Positions 17,060 through 25,558 of a stretch of DNA of 64,000 bases are shown here, in pieces. The stretch comes from Opitutia bacterium (lineage in GTDB: Bacteria > Verrucomicrobiota > Verrucomicrobiia > Opitutales > Opitutaceae): NCBI GenBank assembly GCA_016190985.1, contig JACPPI010000029.1:18269-82268 (forward strand). Direction: 5' to 3'. The stretch's first letter is position 1; every line of letters starts with the position of its first letter. The notes under the pieces were generated by a model. That model saw only the letters and a list, made by a program, of their open reading frames with translations. It had not been told where the DNA came from and searched no databases. The position numbers and the translations under genes were made by a program.

Positions 17060-18586
17060 ATGTTGTCCAACGCCCAATTTCTGCAGCTCGCCATCGCCAC
17101 CCCGCTCGGGGCCGCGCTCATCATCGCGTGCGGGCTGCCCAAGCGGTTCGCGGTGAAACTGGCGGCCGTGGCCTTCACCCTGCCGGCGCTCATCGCCCTG
17201 TGGCTGTGGTCGCAGTTCCCGGCGGAGAACGCGCACCAATACTCCTTCCTCAGCACGACCTACACCGGCCTGGCGGACTTCGGCATCAGCCTGAAGCTCG
17301 GCCTCAACGGCATCGCGCTGCCGATGTTCCTGCTCGCGGCCCTCGTCGGCGCGGCGGCCGGGTTCTACGCGCTGCGCTCGGGCGCCGAGCGGTTGAAGCT
17401 CTACCTGCTGCTCCTGCTCATCATGCACGGCGGCCTGCTGGGCGTGTTCGCCTCGGTGGACATCTTCTTCTTCTATTTCTTCCACGAGCTGGCCCTGATC
17501 CCCACCTTCATCATGGTCGGCGTGTGGGGCGGCCGCGACCGCCACTACGCGGCGATGAAGCTGACGATCTACCTCACGGCCGGCGCCATGCTCTCGCTGC
17601 TCGGCCTGATCGCCCTCTACGTGAAGAGCGGCGCGAACTCCTTCGACCTGATCGAGCTGACCGACGCCATCGCCGCCGGCGGCCTCGACGTCCGGGCGCA
17701 AAACTGGGTCGGCGGCCTGCTCCTGCTCGGCTTCGGCACGCTCGTCTCGCTCTGGCCGCTGCACACCTGGGCCCCGCTCGGCTACGGCGCGGCGCCCAGC
17801 TCGGCCGCCATGCTGCACGCCGGCGTGCTCAAGAAATTCGGCCTCTACGGCCTGATTCAGATCGCGCTGCCGCTGCTGCCGATCGGGATGCAGCACTGGG
17901 CCTGGAAACTCGCCCTGCTGGCCGCCTTCGGCAACGTGCTCGTCGTCGGCTTCGTCACCCTGGCGCAGCGCGACCTCAAGCAGATGCTCGGCTACAGCTC
18001 GGTCATGCACATGGGCTACTGTTTCCTCGGCATCGCCTGCTACTCGGTGATCGGCTCCGGAGGCGTGGTCCTGCTGATGGTGGCGCACGGCCTGTCCGTC
18101 GCGCTGCTGTTCCTGCTCGCGACCAGCGTCCACCACCGCACGCACAGCTTTGACCTGGCCGAGATGGGCGGCCTGGCGCAGAAGACGCCCGTGCTCGCGG
18201 CCTTCTTCGTCGCCGCCACCATGGCCAGCATCGGCCTGCCCGGCTTCGCCAACTTCCCCGGCGAGCTGACCGTCTTCGTGGCGCTGTGGAAATTCTCCCC
18301 CGGGCTGACGGCGGTCGCCGTCGCCGGCGTGGTCATCTCGGCCGTCTACGGCCTGCGGGCCGCCGCCCGGATCTTCTTCGGCCCGGCCAGCGAGCAGTTG
18401 CAGCGCGTCCACGCGCGGCACCCGCCGACGGACCTCGACTGGCGCGAGAAGCTGCCCGCCCTCATCCTGCTCGCCGCGCTCCTGTTCTTCGGCTTCTACC
18501 CCAAGGCCATTTCGCAGCCGGTCGACCAGGCGCTGGGCCATTCGGCCGCCACCCAGGCGCTCTTCGCGCCCATGAAGACCCGCTGA
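17060..18586 (+). CDS. nuoM: NADH-quinone oxidoreductase subunit M
   Basis: The 508-residue antiporter-like subunit has the M-type signature FFYFFHELALIPTFIMVGVWGGRDRHYAAMK, followed by LWPLHTWAPLGYGAAPSSAAMLHAGVLKKFGLYGL and GYSSVMHMGYCFLGIA. The proton-path Glu and Lys positions (HEL, LKKFG) are present. About fourteen hydrophobic helices are apparent. It ends 9 bp before nuoN. Confidence 0.97.
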   Translation: MLSNAQFLQLAIATPLGAALIIACGLPKRFAVKLAAVAFTLPALIALWLWSQFPAENAHQYSFLSTTYTGLADFGISLKLGLNGIALPMFLLAALVGAAAGFYALRSGAERLKLYLLLLLIMHGGLLGVFASVDIFFFYFFHELALIPTFIMVGVWGGRDRHYAAMKLTIYLTAGAMLSLLGLIALYVKSGANSFDLIELTDAIAAGGLDVRAQNWVGGLLLLGFGTLVSLWPLHTWAPLGYGAAPSSAAMLHAGVLKKFGLYGLIQIALPLLPIGMQHWAWKLALLAAFGNVLVVGFVTLAQRDLKQMLGYSSVMHMGYCFLGIACYSVIGSGGVVLLMVAHGLSVALLFLLATSVHHRTHSFDLAEMGGLAQKTPVLAAFFVAATMASIGLPGFANFPGELTVFVALWKFSPGLTAVAVAGVVISAVYGLRAAARIFFGPASEQLQRVHARHPPTDLDWREKLPALILLAALLFFGFYPKAISQPVDQALGHSAATQALFAPMKTR

Positions 18587-18595
18587 CCTCCCGCC

Positions 18596-20116
18596 ATGTC
18601 CACCGAATTCCTCCAGGCCGTCGCTGACTCGAACCAATGGTGGGCCCTCGGGCCGGAGCTGACCGTGGCCTGCGGGGCGCTGGCCCTGCTGGTGCTGGAA
18701 ATCCTCGTGCCGAAAAAGGACCTGCGCTTTGTCCCGCACCTCGCCGTGCTGACGCTGCTGTCCACGCTGATCGTGGTGGCGCTCAACTTCGACCAGACCT
18801 TCGGCGGCGAGGCCCTCTTCGGCGGGCTCATCAAGCTCAGCGCGCCCGGCCAGGTCGCCCGCGTGTTTTTCCTGCTCTCGTCGCTGCTGGTGTGCTTCCT
18901 CGCCACCATCTGCCTGCCGCGGGCGCGCGCGCCGCGCGTGGAGTTTTATCACATCGTGCTGGTGGTGACGGCCGCGCTCATGCTGCTGGCGCAGGCGAAC
19001 CACTTCGTGATGTTCTTCGTCGCGCTCGAGACGGTGACGATCGGGTTCTACATCCTCGTCAGCTATTACCGGGAGCGGGCGCTGTCGCTCGAGGCCGGCC
19101 TGAAATACCTGGTGCTCGGCGCGCTCAGCTCGGCGATCCTGCTCTTCGGCATCGTGCTGCTCTACGGCGCGGTCGGCCGGGTGGAGCAGGGCGGCATCGT
19201 GCATACGGGTTTCGAATACGGCACCGTGCTCGCCTTCCTGCGCGAGAATCCCGGCAACTTCCTCGCCACGGCCGGCGCGCTGCTGGTGCTCGGCGGCGTG
19301 GCCTTCAAGATCGGCGCGTTCCCGTTCCAGATCTGGGTGCCCGATGTCTACCAGGGCGCGCCGACGCCCGTGACGGCCTTTCTCGCCGTGTCGTCCAAGG
19401 CGGCCGGCTTCGCCGTGCTGCTGACGCTGGTGCTGAATGTCTTCGCGCCGTTGCAGGCCGTGCTTGTGCCTGTGCTCTCGCTGCTGGCGGGCGCGACGAT
19501 CATCTTCGGCAACCTCTCGGCGCTCACCCAGCGCAACACCAAGCGCCTGATGGGCCTCTCCGGCGTCGCGCATGCGGGCTACCTGCTGCTCGGGGTCATC
19601 GCCGCGTTCACCGTGCCGTGGGCCGCCGGCGCGGTGTGGTTCTATCTCTTCACCTACCTGCTGGCCTCGATGGCGGTGTTCGGCGTCATGGCCTACGTGG
19701 CCGGCCCGGACGACCGCGCCGAGGAGCTCGACGACTACGCGCAACTCGCCAAGGACCGGCCGTTCCTCGGCGGCGTGCTGGCCGTGGGTGTCGGCTCGCT
19801 CGCGGGCATCCCGCCGCTGGCCGGCTTCATGGGCAAGCTGCTGCTCTTCGTCGCGGCCTTCCAGGCGCAACTCTACGGGCTGCTGGTGGTGGCGGTCGGC
19901 GGCGTGGTGGTCTCCATCTTCTATTATTTCGGCTGGATCCGCGCGGCCTGGTTCGAGATCTGGACGCCGCCCGCGCCCGGCGCGGCCCCGGCTCCACGGC
20001 CGTCGCCCACCGCCCTGCCTTTCATCGGCGTGGTCACGCTGGCCGCCCTCGTGCTCGCCACCGTGCTGCTCGGGTTCTATCCGCAGCCGCTGGCCGGCTG
20101 GCTGCTGGCCCGTTGA
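18596..20116 (+). CDS. nuoN: NADH-quinone oxidoreductase subunit N
   Basis: The 506-residue antiporter-like subunit is the third of the NuoL/M/N set. Family stretches include FVALETVTIGFYILVSYYRERALSLEAGLKYLVLGALSSAILLFG, KIGAFPFQIWVPDVYQGAPTPVTAFLAVSSKAAGFA and LMGLSGVAHAGYLLLGV. It is the last nuo gene. The DNA just after it carries the first copy of a 42-bp direct repeat of the downstream gene's start. Confidence 0.97.
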   Translation: MSTEFLQAVADSNQWWALGPELTVACGALALLVLEILVPKKDLRFVPHLAVLTLLSTLIVVALNFDQTFGGEALFGGLIKLSAPGQVARVFFLLSSLLVCFLATICLPRARAPRVEFYHIVLVVTAALMLLAQANHFVMFFVALETVTIGFYILVSYYRERALSLEAGLKYLVLGALSSAILLFGIVLLYGAVGRVEQGGIVHTGFEYGTVLAFLRENPGNFLATAGALLVLGGVAFKIGAFPFQIWVPDVYQGAPTPVTAFLAVSSKAAGFAVLLTLVLNVFAPLQAVLVPVLSLLAGATIIFGNLSALTQRNTKRLMGLSGVAHAGYLLLGVIAAFTVPWAAGAVWFYLFTYLLASMAVFGVMAYVAGPDDRAEELDDYAQLAKDRPFLGGVLAVGVGSLAGIPPLAGFMGKLLLFVAAFQAQLYGLLVVAVGGVVVSIFYYFGWIRAAWFEIWTPPAPGAAPAPRPSPTALPFIGVVTLAALVLATVLLGFYPQPLAGWLLAR

Positions 20117-20123
20117 TCCGCCG

Positions 20124-20166
20124 ATGAAGGTCACCGGTCTCGCCATCGTGCCGCCGCCCGCGGCCA
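20124..20166 (+). repeat. Direct repeat, left copy (duplicated start of the thyX-like gene)
   Basis: ATGAAGGTCACCGGTCTCGC through CCGCCCGCGGCC is repeated almost exactly at 20697-20739, where it encodes the first 14 codons of the thyX-like gene. Two mismatches are visible within 42 bp. The left copy is open only as a 34-codon stub (MKVTGLAIVPPPAAN...) and is probably a remnant. Confidence 0.8.
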
Positions 20167-20224
20167 ATGTGGCCCCGGACAAAGGGAGGGTTGAAACCAG
20201 GCTGCCGATATGCGCACTGCCCCC

Positions 20225-20482
20225 ATGACCCTGAAGGAACTCTATGCCGAGACGCGCCGGTTGCCCCGGGAGCAGGCGGCCGAGCTGATGGATCTGCTGT
20301 TGGTCGACACCTTCAGCGAACCCGATGCCACCGTCGAGGAGGCGTGGGGCCGCGAGATCGACCGGCGGCTGGCCGAATTGGAAAGCGGCCAGGTCAAGGG
20401 TATCCCGGCCGAGGAGGTCATGGCCAAGGCGCACAAGAGTGTGGATCTTGGCTCTCGGAATACACAGATGAGAGACCGCTAA
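20225..20482 (+). CDS. Addiction-module antitoxin-like protein (orphan)
   Basis: The 85-residue protein starts MTLKELYAETRRLPREQAAELMDLLL and continues DATVEEAWGREIDRRLAELESGQVKGIPAEEVMAK. This is the pattern of the Unstab_antitox/addiction-module protein family that normally pairs with a RelE/ParE-type toxin. No toxin ORF follows. The C-terminal residues (DLGSRNTQMRDR) run into the left arm of a palindrome that supplies the stop codon, so the original 3' end may be lost. The gene lies between the two 42-bp direct repeats. An in-frame ATG at 20210 is an alternative start. Confidence 0.65.
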   Translation: MTLKELYAETRRLPREQAAELMDLLLVDTFSEPDATVEEAWGREIDRRLAELESGQVKGIPAEEVMAKAHKSVDLGSRNTQMRDR

Positions 20483-20617
20483 TTTTCGCTAATTGGCGCT
20501 AATCAGGGAAGGAGATCGCGGTTGAATCACCAGCCTTCCGTCTGATCGGTGGACAGAATCTCCAGGAAATTACCGACCGACAGTCTGCATTGGCGGCGAT
20601 TGGCGAAAATTAGCGGT
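20475..20617. repeat. Inverted repeat between the antitoxin-like gene and thyX-like gene
   Basis: The arms ACCGCTAATTTTCGCTAATT (20475-) and GATTGGCGAAAATTAGCGGT (-20617) pair, and match the family at 16932-17050. The left arm encodes the stop of the antitoxin-like ORF. Confidence 0.7.
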
Positions 20618-20696
20618 GACTGATTGCGGTATTCAGGGGGATTCACCGCAGAATTTCTTCGCCAGTGTCCGCGAAACTGTTTCGTGTGGGCCGCGC

Positions 20697-22043
20697 ATGA
20701 AGGTCACCGGTCTCGCCCTTGTGCCGCCGCCCGCGGCCGCCCAGCTCCCCAAGGTCACGCCCGAGCTGCTCGCCTCGGTGCTGGCCCGTTACTCCCGCAG
20801 CAACGACGGCCTGGCGAAAATCCTGGAGAAGGTGGACATCGCCAACCCCGACGAGTCCATCGACCGCATCCTGAAATTCGTCGACTACGGCCACGCCTCC
20901 ATCGGCGGCCTGACCGGCGGCCTGGCCATCGCGCTCGACGACGTGTCGATGTGGCTGGCCTACAAAATATTTGAGCTCGCCCAGATGGCGGACGGGCAGG
21001 AGTCGAGCACGCGCTACATCACGATGGCGCCGGCGAACCTGCCGGCGCCGGACGAGATCGGCATCCCGGCCGACCTCGCGCCGCGCTGGTCGGCGGCGAT
21101 GGCCCGGGCCTTCGCCGCCTACCAGGCCGAATACGAGCGGCTGGACCGGGCGGCGCTGGCCAACCCATCGCTCGTGCGCCTGCCGAAGGACGCCAAGCCT
21201 GCCGTCGTGACCCGCCTCCGCAAGAACTACGCGCTGGACCGCGCGCGCTACTTCATCCCGCTGGCCACGCGCACCAACCTCGGCCTCGTGCAAAGCTCGC
21301 GCATGTGGGCCGCCACGGTGAAGCACCTGGACTCGCTCGGCATGCCCGAGGCCACGCGCGCGGCGCAGCTCATCCGCGAGGAGCTGCTGAAGTCATCGCC
21401 GCGGCTGATGCGCCACAGCTCGGCGGAGAAATCCTACCAGGCGCAGGCGCGGCAGGAGCTGGCCGCCAGCCTCGCGCTCGGGCTCGCGCGGTTGTCGACC
21501 ACGCCCCTGGCCGACGAGGTCTGGGTGAAGGTGGACCGCGACACGCCGCCGTGGCTGCGCGAGGAGCAGCCGGTGGCCGAGGCCCTCAAGCACCGCGCCA
21601 ACCGCTACGGCTACCAGGGCAAGGCGACGCGCCGGATGCGCGTGAGTTTTGCCTGGAACAACCTGGCGATCGCCGAGCTGCGCGACCTCAACCGCCACCG
21701 CACGGGCCACCGTTACACGCCGCTGATCCAGGCCGGCTTTTATCTGCCGCCGGAGATCACCCCCGCCGCGCACCAGGCCCTGCTCGACGAGCAGGCGGCG
21801 CTGACCCGCGAGCTGATGGCGCGCGGGTCGGCGGCCTATGTCTACTCGTTGCTGCTCGGGGCGCAGACGCCCTTCGAGCACAGCACGCACGCCGACAAGT
21901 TCATCTACGAGGCCGAGCTGCGCACGGGGATGGGGGCGCATTTCCGCTATGCCGAACACCTCGGCGCGGCGCTCCGGGAGTTTTCCCGGCAGGTGCCGGA
22001 GGCCAAAGACTGGGTCGTCGAGGGCACCGCCGAGCCAGAATAG
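20697..22043 (+). CDS. ThyX-like FAD-dependent thymidylate synthase, tandem-domain form
   Basis: The 448-residue product starts MKVTGLALVPPPAA; the track ORF extends upstream without support. The N-terminal half carries ARYSRS near residue 33, VDYGHASIGGLTGG and GQESSTRYITM, which match the ARxSR and ExSxRY parts of ThyX. The C-terminal half carries ELRDLNRHRTGHRYTPL, matching the RHR part. ThyX uses methylene-tetrahydrofolate, NADPH and FAD to make dTMP, but it is usually about 220 residues with RHRxxSxNExSxRY in one piece. Here the motif elements are split over two ThyX-like halves, so catalytic competence should not be assumed. The first 14 codons are duplicated at 20124. Confidence 0.65.
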   Translation: MKVTGLALVPPPAAAQLPKVTPELLASVLARYSRSNDGLAKILEKVDIANPDESIDRILKFVDYGHASIGGLTGGLAIALDDVSMWLAYKIFELAQMADGQESSTRYITMAPANLPAPDEIGIPADLAPRWSAAMARAFAAYQAEYERLDRAALANPSLVRLPKDAKPAVVTRLRKNYALDRARYFIPLATRTNLGLVQSSRMWAATVKHLDSLGMPEATRAAQLIREELLKSSPRLMRHSSAEKSYQAQARQELAASLALGLARLSTTPLADEVWVKVDRDTPPWLREEQPVAEALKHRANRYGYQGKATRRMRVSFAWNNLAIAELRDLNRHRTGHRYTPLIQAGFYLPPEITPAAHQALLDEQAALTRELMARGSAAYVYSLLLGAQTPFEHSTHADKFIYEAELRTGMGAHFRYAEHLGAALREFSRQVPEAKDWVVEGTAEPE

Positions 22044-22093
22044 GCTTGCCGCTATTTCCCCCCGCGCGAACATCCTGGCAGCTTGCCGCGCGT

Positions 22094-22408
22094 ATGTTTT
22101 GCCGAGCGAAAACCAGCGTCCTTCTGCCCCTCGTCGGCGCCCTCGCGGCCTCCGGCGCGCCCCTCGATCCCGAGCAGCGGAACCCGGCGTTCCAACCCGG
22201 CGGCAACTCCCGTCTCGGCTCACCGGCGGTCCTGCGTCCGGCCGACGCCACCGTGTCCACCAAGCGCTGGCACGGCTCCGGCGTGCGGAAAATCTCTCCC
22301 GGCGCCCAGGCCCTGGTCCGGGCCGAGCTGGGTGGAGTGGCCTTCGCCAAGGCGGGTGACGCCAAGGTCGGGCCGGGCGCGGTCCCCAAAGCCGGAGGCC
22401 GCCGATGA
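22094..22408 (+). CDS. Small exported protein of unknown function
   Basis: The 104-residue ORF starts MFCRAKTSVLLPLVGALAASG, a plausible signal peptide with cleavage near SGA-PL. The mature part is Pro/Gly/Arg rich (RNPAFQPGGNSRLGSPAVLRPAD) with no recognised domain. Its stop overlaps the ATG of the next gene (ATGA), which supports translation. I cannot assign a function. Confidence 0.5.
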   Translation: MFCRAKTSVLLPLVGALAASGAPLDPEQRNPAFQPGGNSRLGSPAVLRPADATVSTKRWHGSGVRKISPGAQALVRAELGGVAFAKAGDAKVGPGAVPKAGGRR

Positions 22409-23190
22409 GCGCGAGCGGCCGCTTCAAGGTGCTGCAGTTCAACATGCAGTTTGGACAGCCCTGGGATGACGCCTATCCGGACCATGCGCCGATCGACCTC
22501 CAGAAGACCATTGACGAGATCCGCTCGCACGACGCCGACATTGTGATGCTTCAGGAGGTCGAGCGCACGCTGCCCGGCGGCGCGCAAGCCGAGCCCCCGC
22601 CGCACTACACGCGCCTTAAACAGGAATTCCCCCACCAGGACAGTTTCTTCTGCTATCCCAAGCCCGACCCGCGCGAACTGCCCTTCGGCATCGGGCTGGC
22701 CATTTTCTCGAAGACACCGCTGCACGGGCACATCTGCCAGAACCTGCCCTCGCCGCCGGTGGAGTTTGACTTTTTCGGCGAGAAAAAAACGCCGACCGAC
22801 CGGCTGCTCATCGGCGCGACCACGGCCATCCACGGCCGGGACGTGCGGCTGTTCAACACCCATCTGCTCGCGTTCTTCATGCTCAAGTCCAGCAGCGAGT
22901 CCCACCTGAGCCAGCGCAAGCTGGTCGAGGAGCAGCTCCGGCAGTCGATGGGGATGCCCACGCTGCTCACGGGGGATTTCAACGTCAGCAAGCACGAGTC
23001 GCTGATCCAGCAATTTGGGGAGGCCGGCTACCGGACCGTGCAGTCCAAGGAGATCACCTGGCGCCGCCGGCCCTACGTGCTCGACCACATCTTCCACAAC
23101 GGCTGGCTGCGCCCCGCCGGCTGGCGGGTGACGCCCACGATGTCCTCGGACCACCACGCGCTGACGGCGGAGTTCGAGTTCGCGCGGTGA
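22405..23190 (+). CDS. Endonuclease/exonuclease/phosphatase family protein
   Basis: The 261-residue protein shows the EEP metal-dependent hydrolase motifs in order: LQFNMQ, MLQEVE (metal-binding Glu), LFNTHLLAF, TGDFN (catalytic Asp/Asn), LDHIFHN and SDHHALTAEF (catalytic Asp-His). This superfamily includes DNase I-like nucleases and phosphodiesterases, and the substrate cannot be told from sequence. There is no signal peptide. It is coupled to the upstream small exported ORF by a 4-bp overlap. Confidence 0.85.
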   Translation: MSASGRFKVLQFNMQFGQPWDDAYPDHAPIDLQKTIDEIRSHDADIVMLQEVERTLPGGAQAEPPPHYTRLKQEFPHQDSFFCYPKPDPRELPFGIGLAIFSKTPLHGHICQNLPSPPVEFDFFGEKKTPTDRLLIGATTAIHGRDVRLFNTHLLAFFMLKSSSESHLSQRKLVEEQLRQSMGMPTLLTGDFNVSKHESLIQQFGEAGYRTVQSKEITWRRRPYVLDHIFHNGWLRPAGWRVTPTMSSDHHALTAEFEFAR

Positions 23191-23322
23191 CACACCCCGA
23201 CGCTTCGCGCCACCCCTCTTGATAGAGGGGATCTGGTGAGCCGTTTTGTTTGGGTCCCCTCTTGAGCGGGGCCTGTCGTCCGAAGGCTTGGCGAAGGCTG
23301 ATGCCCGCAGGGCGGGGTGTGC
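23191..23322. repeat. Long imperfect palindrome downstream of the EEP gene
   Basis: The ends CACACCCCGACGCTTCGCG and GCAGGGCGGGGTGTG pair, and an inner pair CCCCTCTTGATAGAGGGG / GTCCCCTCTTGAGCGGGG adds more stems. It begins at the stop of the EEP gene, so it may also act as a transcription end. Confidence 0.6.
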
Positions 23323-23349
23323 TATGCCAATTACGTTGTGAATTGACAC

Positions 23350-23404
23350 TGTAGGGGCGGACCTTGCGTCCGCCCGCGAGGGCGTGGACCAGCCACGTCC
23401 CTGC
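23350..23404. repeat. Palindromic element, GTAGGGGCGGACC family
   Basis: TGTAGGGGCGGACCTTGCGTCCGCC is followed by CGTGGACCAGCCACGTCCCTGCA, giving two adjacent hairpins whose outer ends also pair. A half-element of similar type (TAGGGGCGCAGTCTTGCTGCGCCC) lies at 26976-26999. No gene is present in this intergenic stretch. Confidence 0.6.
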
Positions 23405-23433
23405 AATAGAGCCAAACCGAACCGTAACTGGTA

Positions 23434-23715
23434 TTATTTCCCCCGCCGCACGCGCTCCTTCTCCTCCTCGCGTTCCTCCTCAAGGCGGGCTTTCTCCCCG
23501 GCGATCTGTTTCCGGATCTTGTCGGCCTCGTCGAAATTCCGCGCGGCGAGCGCGGCGTCGAGCTGCTGCTTGAGGAAGATCTCCCGCTCGGCGACCTTGC
23601 CCTGATAGACGCGGTCGATCTCCGCGAGCCGGGCCTTTTGCGCCGGCGTCAGCGGGGCGGCGGCGGGGCCGGACTTGTCCAGGCGTTCCAGGGCGAGTTC
23701 GTAGGCGCTTTTCAT
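23434..23715 (-). CDS. Coiled-coil protein of unknown function
   Basis: The 93-residue protein is charged and almost entirely helical. After MKSAYELALERLDKSG it contains RNFDEADKIRKQIAGEKARLEEEREEEKERVRRGK, resembling a UVR-type helical hairpin followed by a Glu/Arg-rich coiled coil. There is no signal peptide or catalytic motif. It stands alone on the minus strand upstream of comEC-like gene in the same direction but separated by 81 bp. Its function is not known to me. Confidence 0.7.
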   Translation of the reverse strand: MKSAYELALERLDKSGPAAAPLTPAQKARLAEIDRVYQGKVAEREIFLKQQLDAALAARNFDEADKIRKQIAGEKARLEEEREEEKERVRRGK

Positions 23716-23796
23716 GCATCCCGTCTAACCGCGCCCCGGGCAAAATACAGGCAAATTCACTTGTAACCTATTAGGTTACAAGTGACCTGACGCGCT

Positions 23797-25449
23797 TCAG
23801 CCGAGCTTCACGCCCAATATGAGCAGGAGCGCCAGCGCCACGGCCGGCGGCCAGTAGCCGCCATGGCGCCGCGACCACCGGCCCGCCGCGCCGGCCAGCA
23901 GCACGACGGTGAGCAGGACCAGCGAGGCCGGCGCCAGCCAGTCCGCCCGGAAATGCGCGGGGAAATACGCTCCCGGCAGCTCGATGCCGTGCAGGAGCAG
24001 CCAGTCCATGAGGCGGATGGTCAGGGCCGCGCCGGCGTTGCAGAGCCCGCTCACAAGGCGCAACCCCGCCAGTCCCGCCAGCAGCGACACAAACCCCGCG
24101 CCCATGACGACCGACGAGAGCGGGATGATGAGGAGGTTCGCGAGCAGCGAGCCCGGCGAAAAAACCGCGAAGTAACCGATGCCCGACGGGGCGCTGGCCA
24201 GAAACGCGGTCCAGCAGCCGGCGGCGCCGCCGAGCAGCCAGCGGCCGGCCCATTCCACGGTTTTGTGCCCCCAATGCCAGTCGGCCCGGGGCAGCAGGGC
24301 GAACGGCCGCCACGCCGCCAGCCATTTTTCCGCGAGCGGCCGGCCCATCACCACCAGCGCGGCCACGACGGTGTAGGACATCTGGAAGCCGGTGCTGAAG
24401 AGTTGCAACGGATCGAGCAGCAGCGTCGCGAGCGCCGAGGCGGTGAGCGCCGCCAGGGCGTTGCCCGGCAGCCGGAACACCTCCGAGGCAAAGAGGAAGG
24501 CGATCATCAGGAAGGCCCGCACGGCGGGCGAGCTGGCCCCGGTGATCTGCACGTAGAGCCACAGCACGGCGAGGCTCACCAGCACGGCGGCGCGGCGCGG
24601 CACGCGCAGCAGGTTGAACAGCAGGTAGAGCGCCCCGCCGATGACGCCCACGTGCAGCCCGCTGATCGAAAAAATATGAAACGTGCCGCTGCGCATGAAG
24701 GCGTTCTGCTGCTCGGTCGTGAGCACCGCCTTGTCGCCGAGCAGCATGGCGAGATAGAGCGAGGCGGTCTGCGACTGCGGCTCCAGGCCGTGGCGGAGGA
24801 TGCCCTCGAGCCGGTCCTGGGCCGCGACACAGAAAGCCTGAAACCGGCTGGGCGGCGCGGCCTCGCCGATGATCTGGGCCCGCGTGAGCCGCTGGCGGAT
24901 GCCGAGGTTGGCCAGGTAGTCGTTGAAACCGGCGCCGGCCGGTTCGGCCGGCAGCAGTTCCAGAACCCCGCGGATCACGTATGATCCCGAGCGCTGCGGC
25001 GGCACGCTGATGCGCCGGATGGCCGAGAAATAAATCCGCCGGCCGGCCAATTCTCCGTCGGCTTCCCCGGTGGCGGCGATTTCCGCCAGCCCGGTCAGGC
25101 TGCGCGCGGCGGCGGCGGCCGGAAAAACCTGCAGCACCCTCATCGTCACGGTCACCTCGCGCGGCGGCCGCGATTCCACCAGGTGCAGGGCCGGGTGCCG
25201 GAGATGGAGCAGGACAAATCCGCCCAGTCCCGCTGCGGCAAAAAGGCAGACGCCCCAGGCAACGCCCGCTGCGCGGCCGTCCCGGCGGGCCAGCCCCACC
25301 GCGCCGACGCCGGCCAGCAGCGCCGCCCCCAACAACGGACCCAAGCCGAATCCCGGGGCGGGCCAGAGATGGGCCGCCGCCAGCCCGGCGATCAGCGGCA
25401 CGAGCAGCCACAGCAACGGCGCGCGGAGGTGGAAGGCGGGCGAGGACAT
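23797..25449 (-). CDS. ComEC/Rec2-family DNA-uptake channel without a beta-lactamase domain
   Basis: The start is set at MSSPAFHLRAPLLWLLVP (25449), giving 550 residues; the longer track ORF is not needed. An N-terminal DUF4131-like OB region (residues about 60-190) is followed by the Competence domain with the hallmark FHIFSISGLHVGVIGG and multiple membrane helices. ComEC carries single-stranded DNA across the inner membrane during transformation. The C-terminal metallo-beta-lactamase domain found in many longer ComEC proteins is absent; the protein ends soon after the last helices. It diverges from rarA, with 109 bp between the starts. Confidence 0.85.
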   Translation of the reverse strand: MSSPAFHLRAPLLWLLVPLIAGLAAAHLWPAPGFGLGPLLGAALLAGVGAVGLARRDGRAAGVAWGVCLFAAAGLGGFVLLHLRHPALHLVESRPPREVTVTMRVLQVFPAAAAARSLTGLAEIAATGEADGELAGRRIYFSAIRRISVPPQRSGSYVIRGVLELLPAEPAGAGFNDYLANLGIRQRLTRAQIIGEAAPPSRFQAFCVAAQDRLEGILRHGLEPQSQTASLYLAMLLGDKAVLTTEQQNAFMRSGTFHIFSISGLHVGVIGGALYLLFNLLRVPRRAAVLVSLAVLWLYVQITGASSPAVRAFLMIAFLFASEVFRLPGNALAALTASALATLLLDPLQLFSTGFQMSYTVVAALVVMGRPLAEKWLAAWRPFALLPRADWHWGHKTVEWAGRWLLGGAAGCWTAFLASAPSGIGYFAVFSPGSLLANLLIIPLSSVVMGAGFVSLLAGLAGLRLVSGLCNAGAALTIRLMDWLLLHGIELPGAYFPAHFRADWLAPASLVLLTVVLLAGAAGRWSRRHGGYWPPAVALALLLILGVKLG

Positions 25450-25558
25450 GGCGATCTCCGCGCCCAGCGTCCGGCGGGCGGGGCACGGAGGCGAACAGCT
25501 TTCGGGGCCGCCTTCAAACTTGTTTCTCCTCCCGCGCGGTCCCACCCTGTCCGTCCGC

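Noticed and set aside
17021-20434. 1137-residue minus-strand ORF opposite nuoM and nuoN
   Set aside because: Low-complexity Arg/Glu/Gln/His composition and full overlap with two certain genes mark it as a GC-driven shadow.
22083-22469. Second-frame ORF of 128 residues overlapping the small exported protein
   Set aside because: It is Arg/Pro/Ser-rich and overlaps the start of the EEP gene; the frame with a signal peptide and an ATGA link is preferred.
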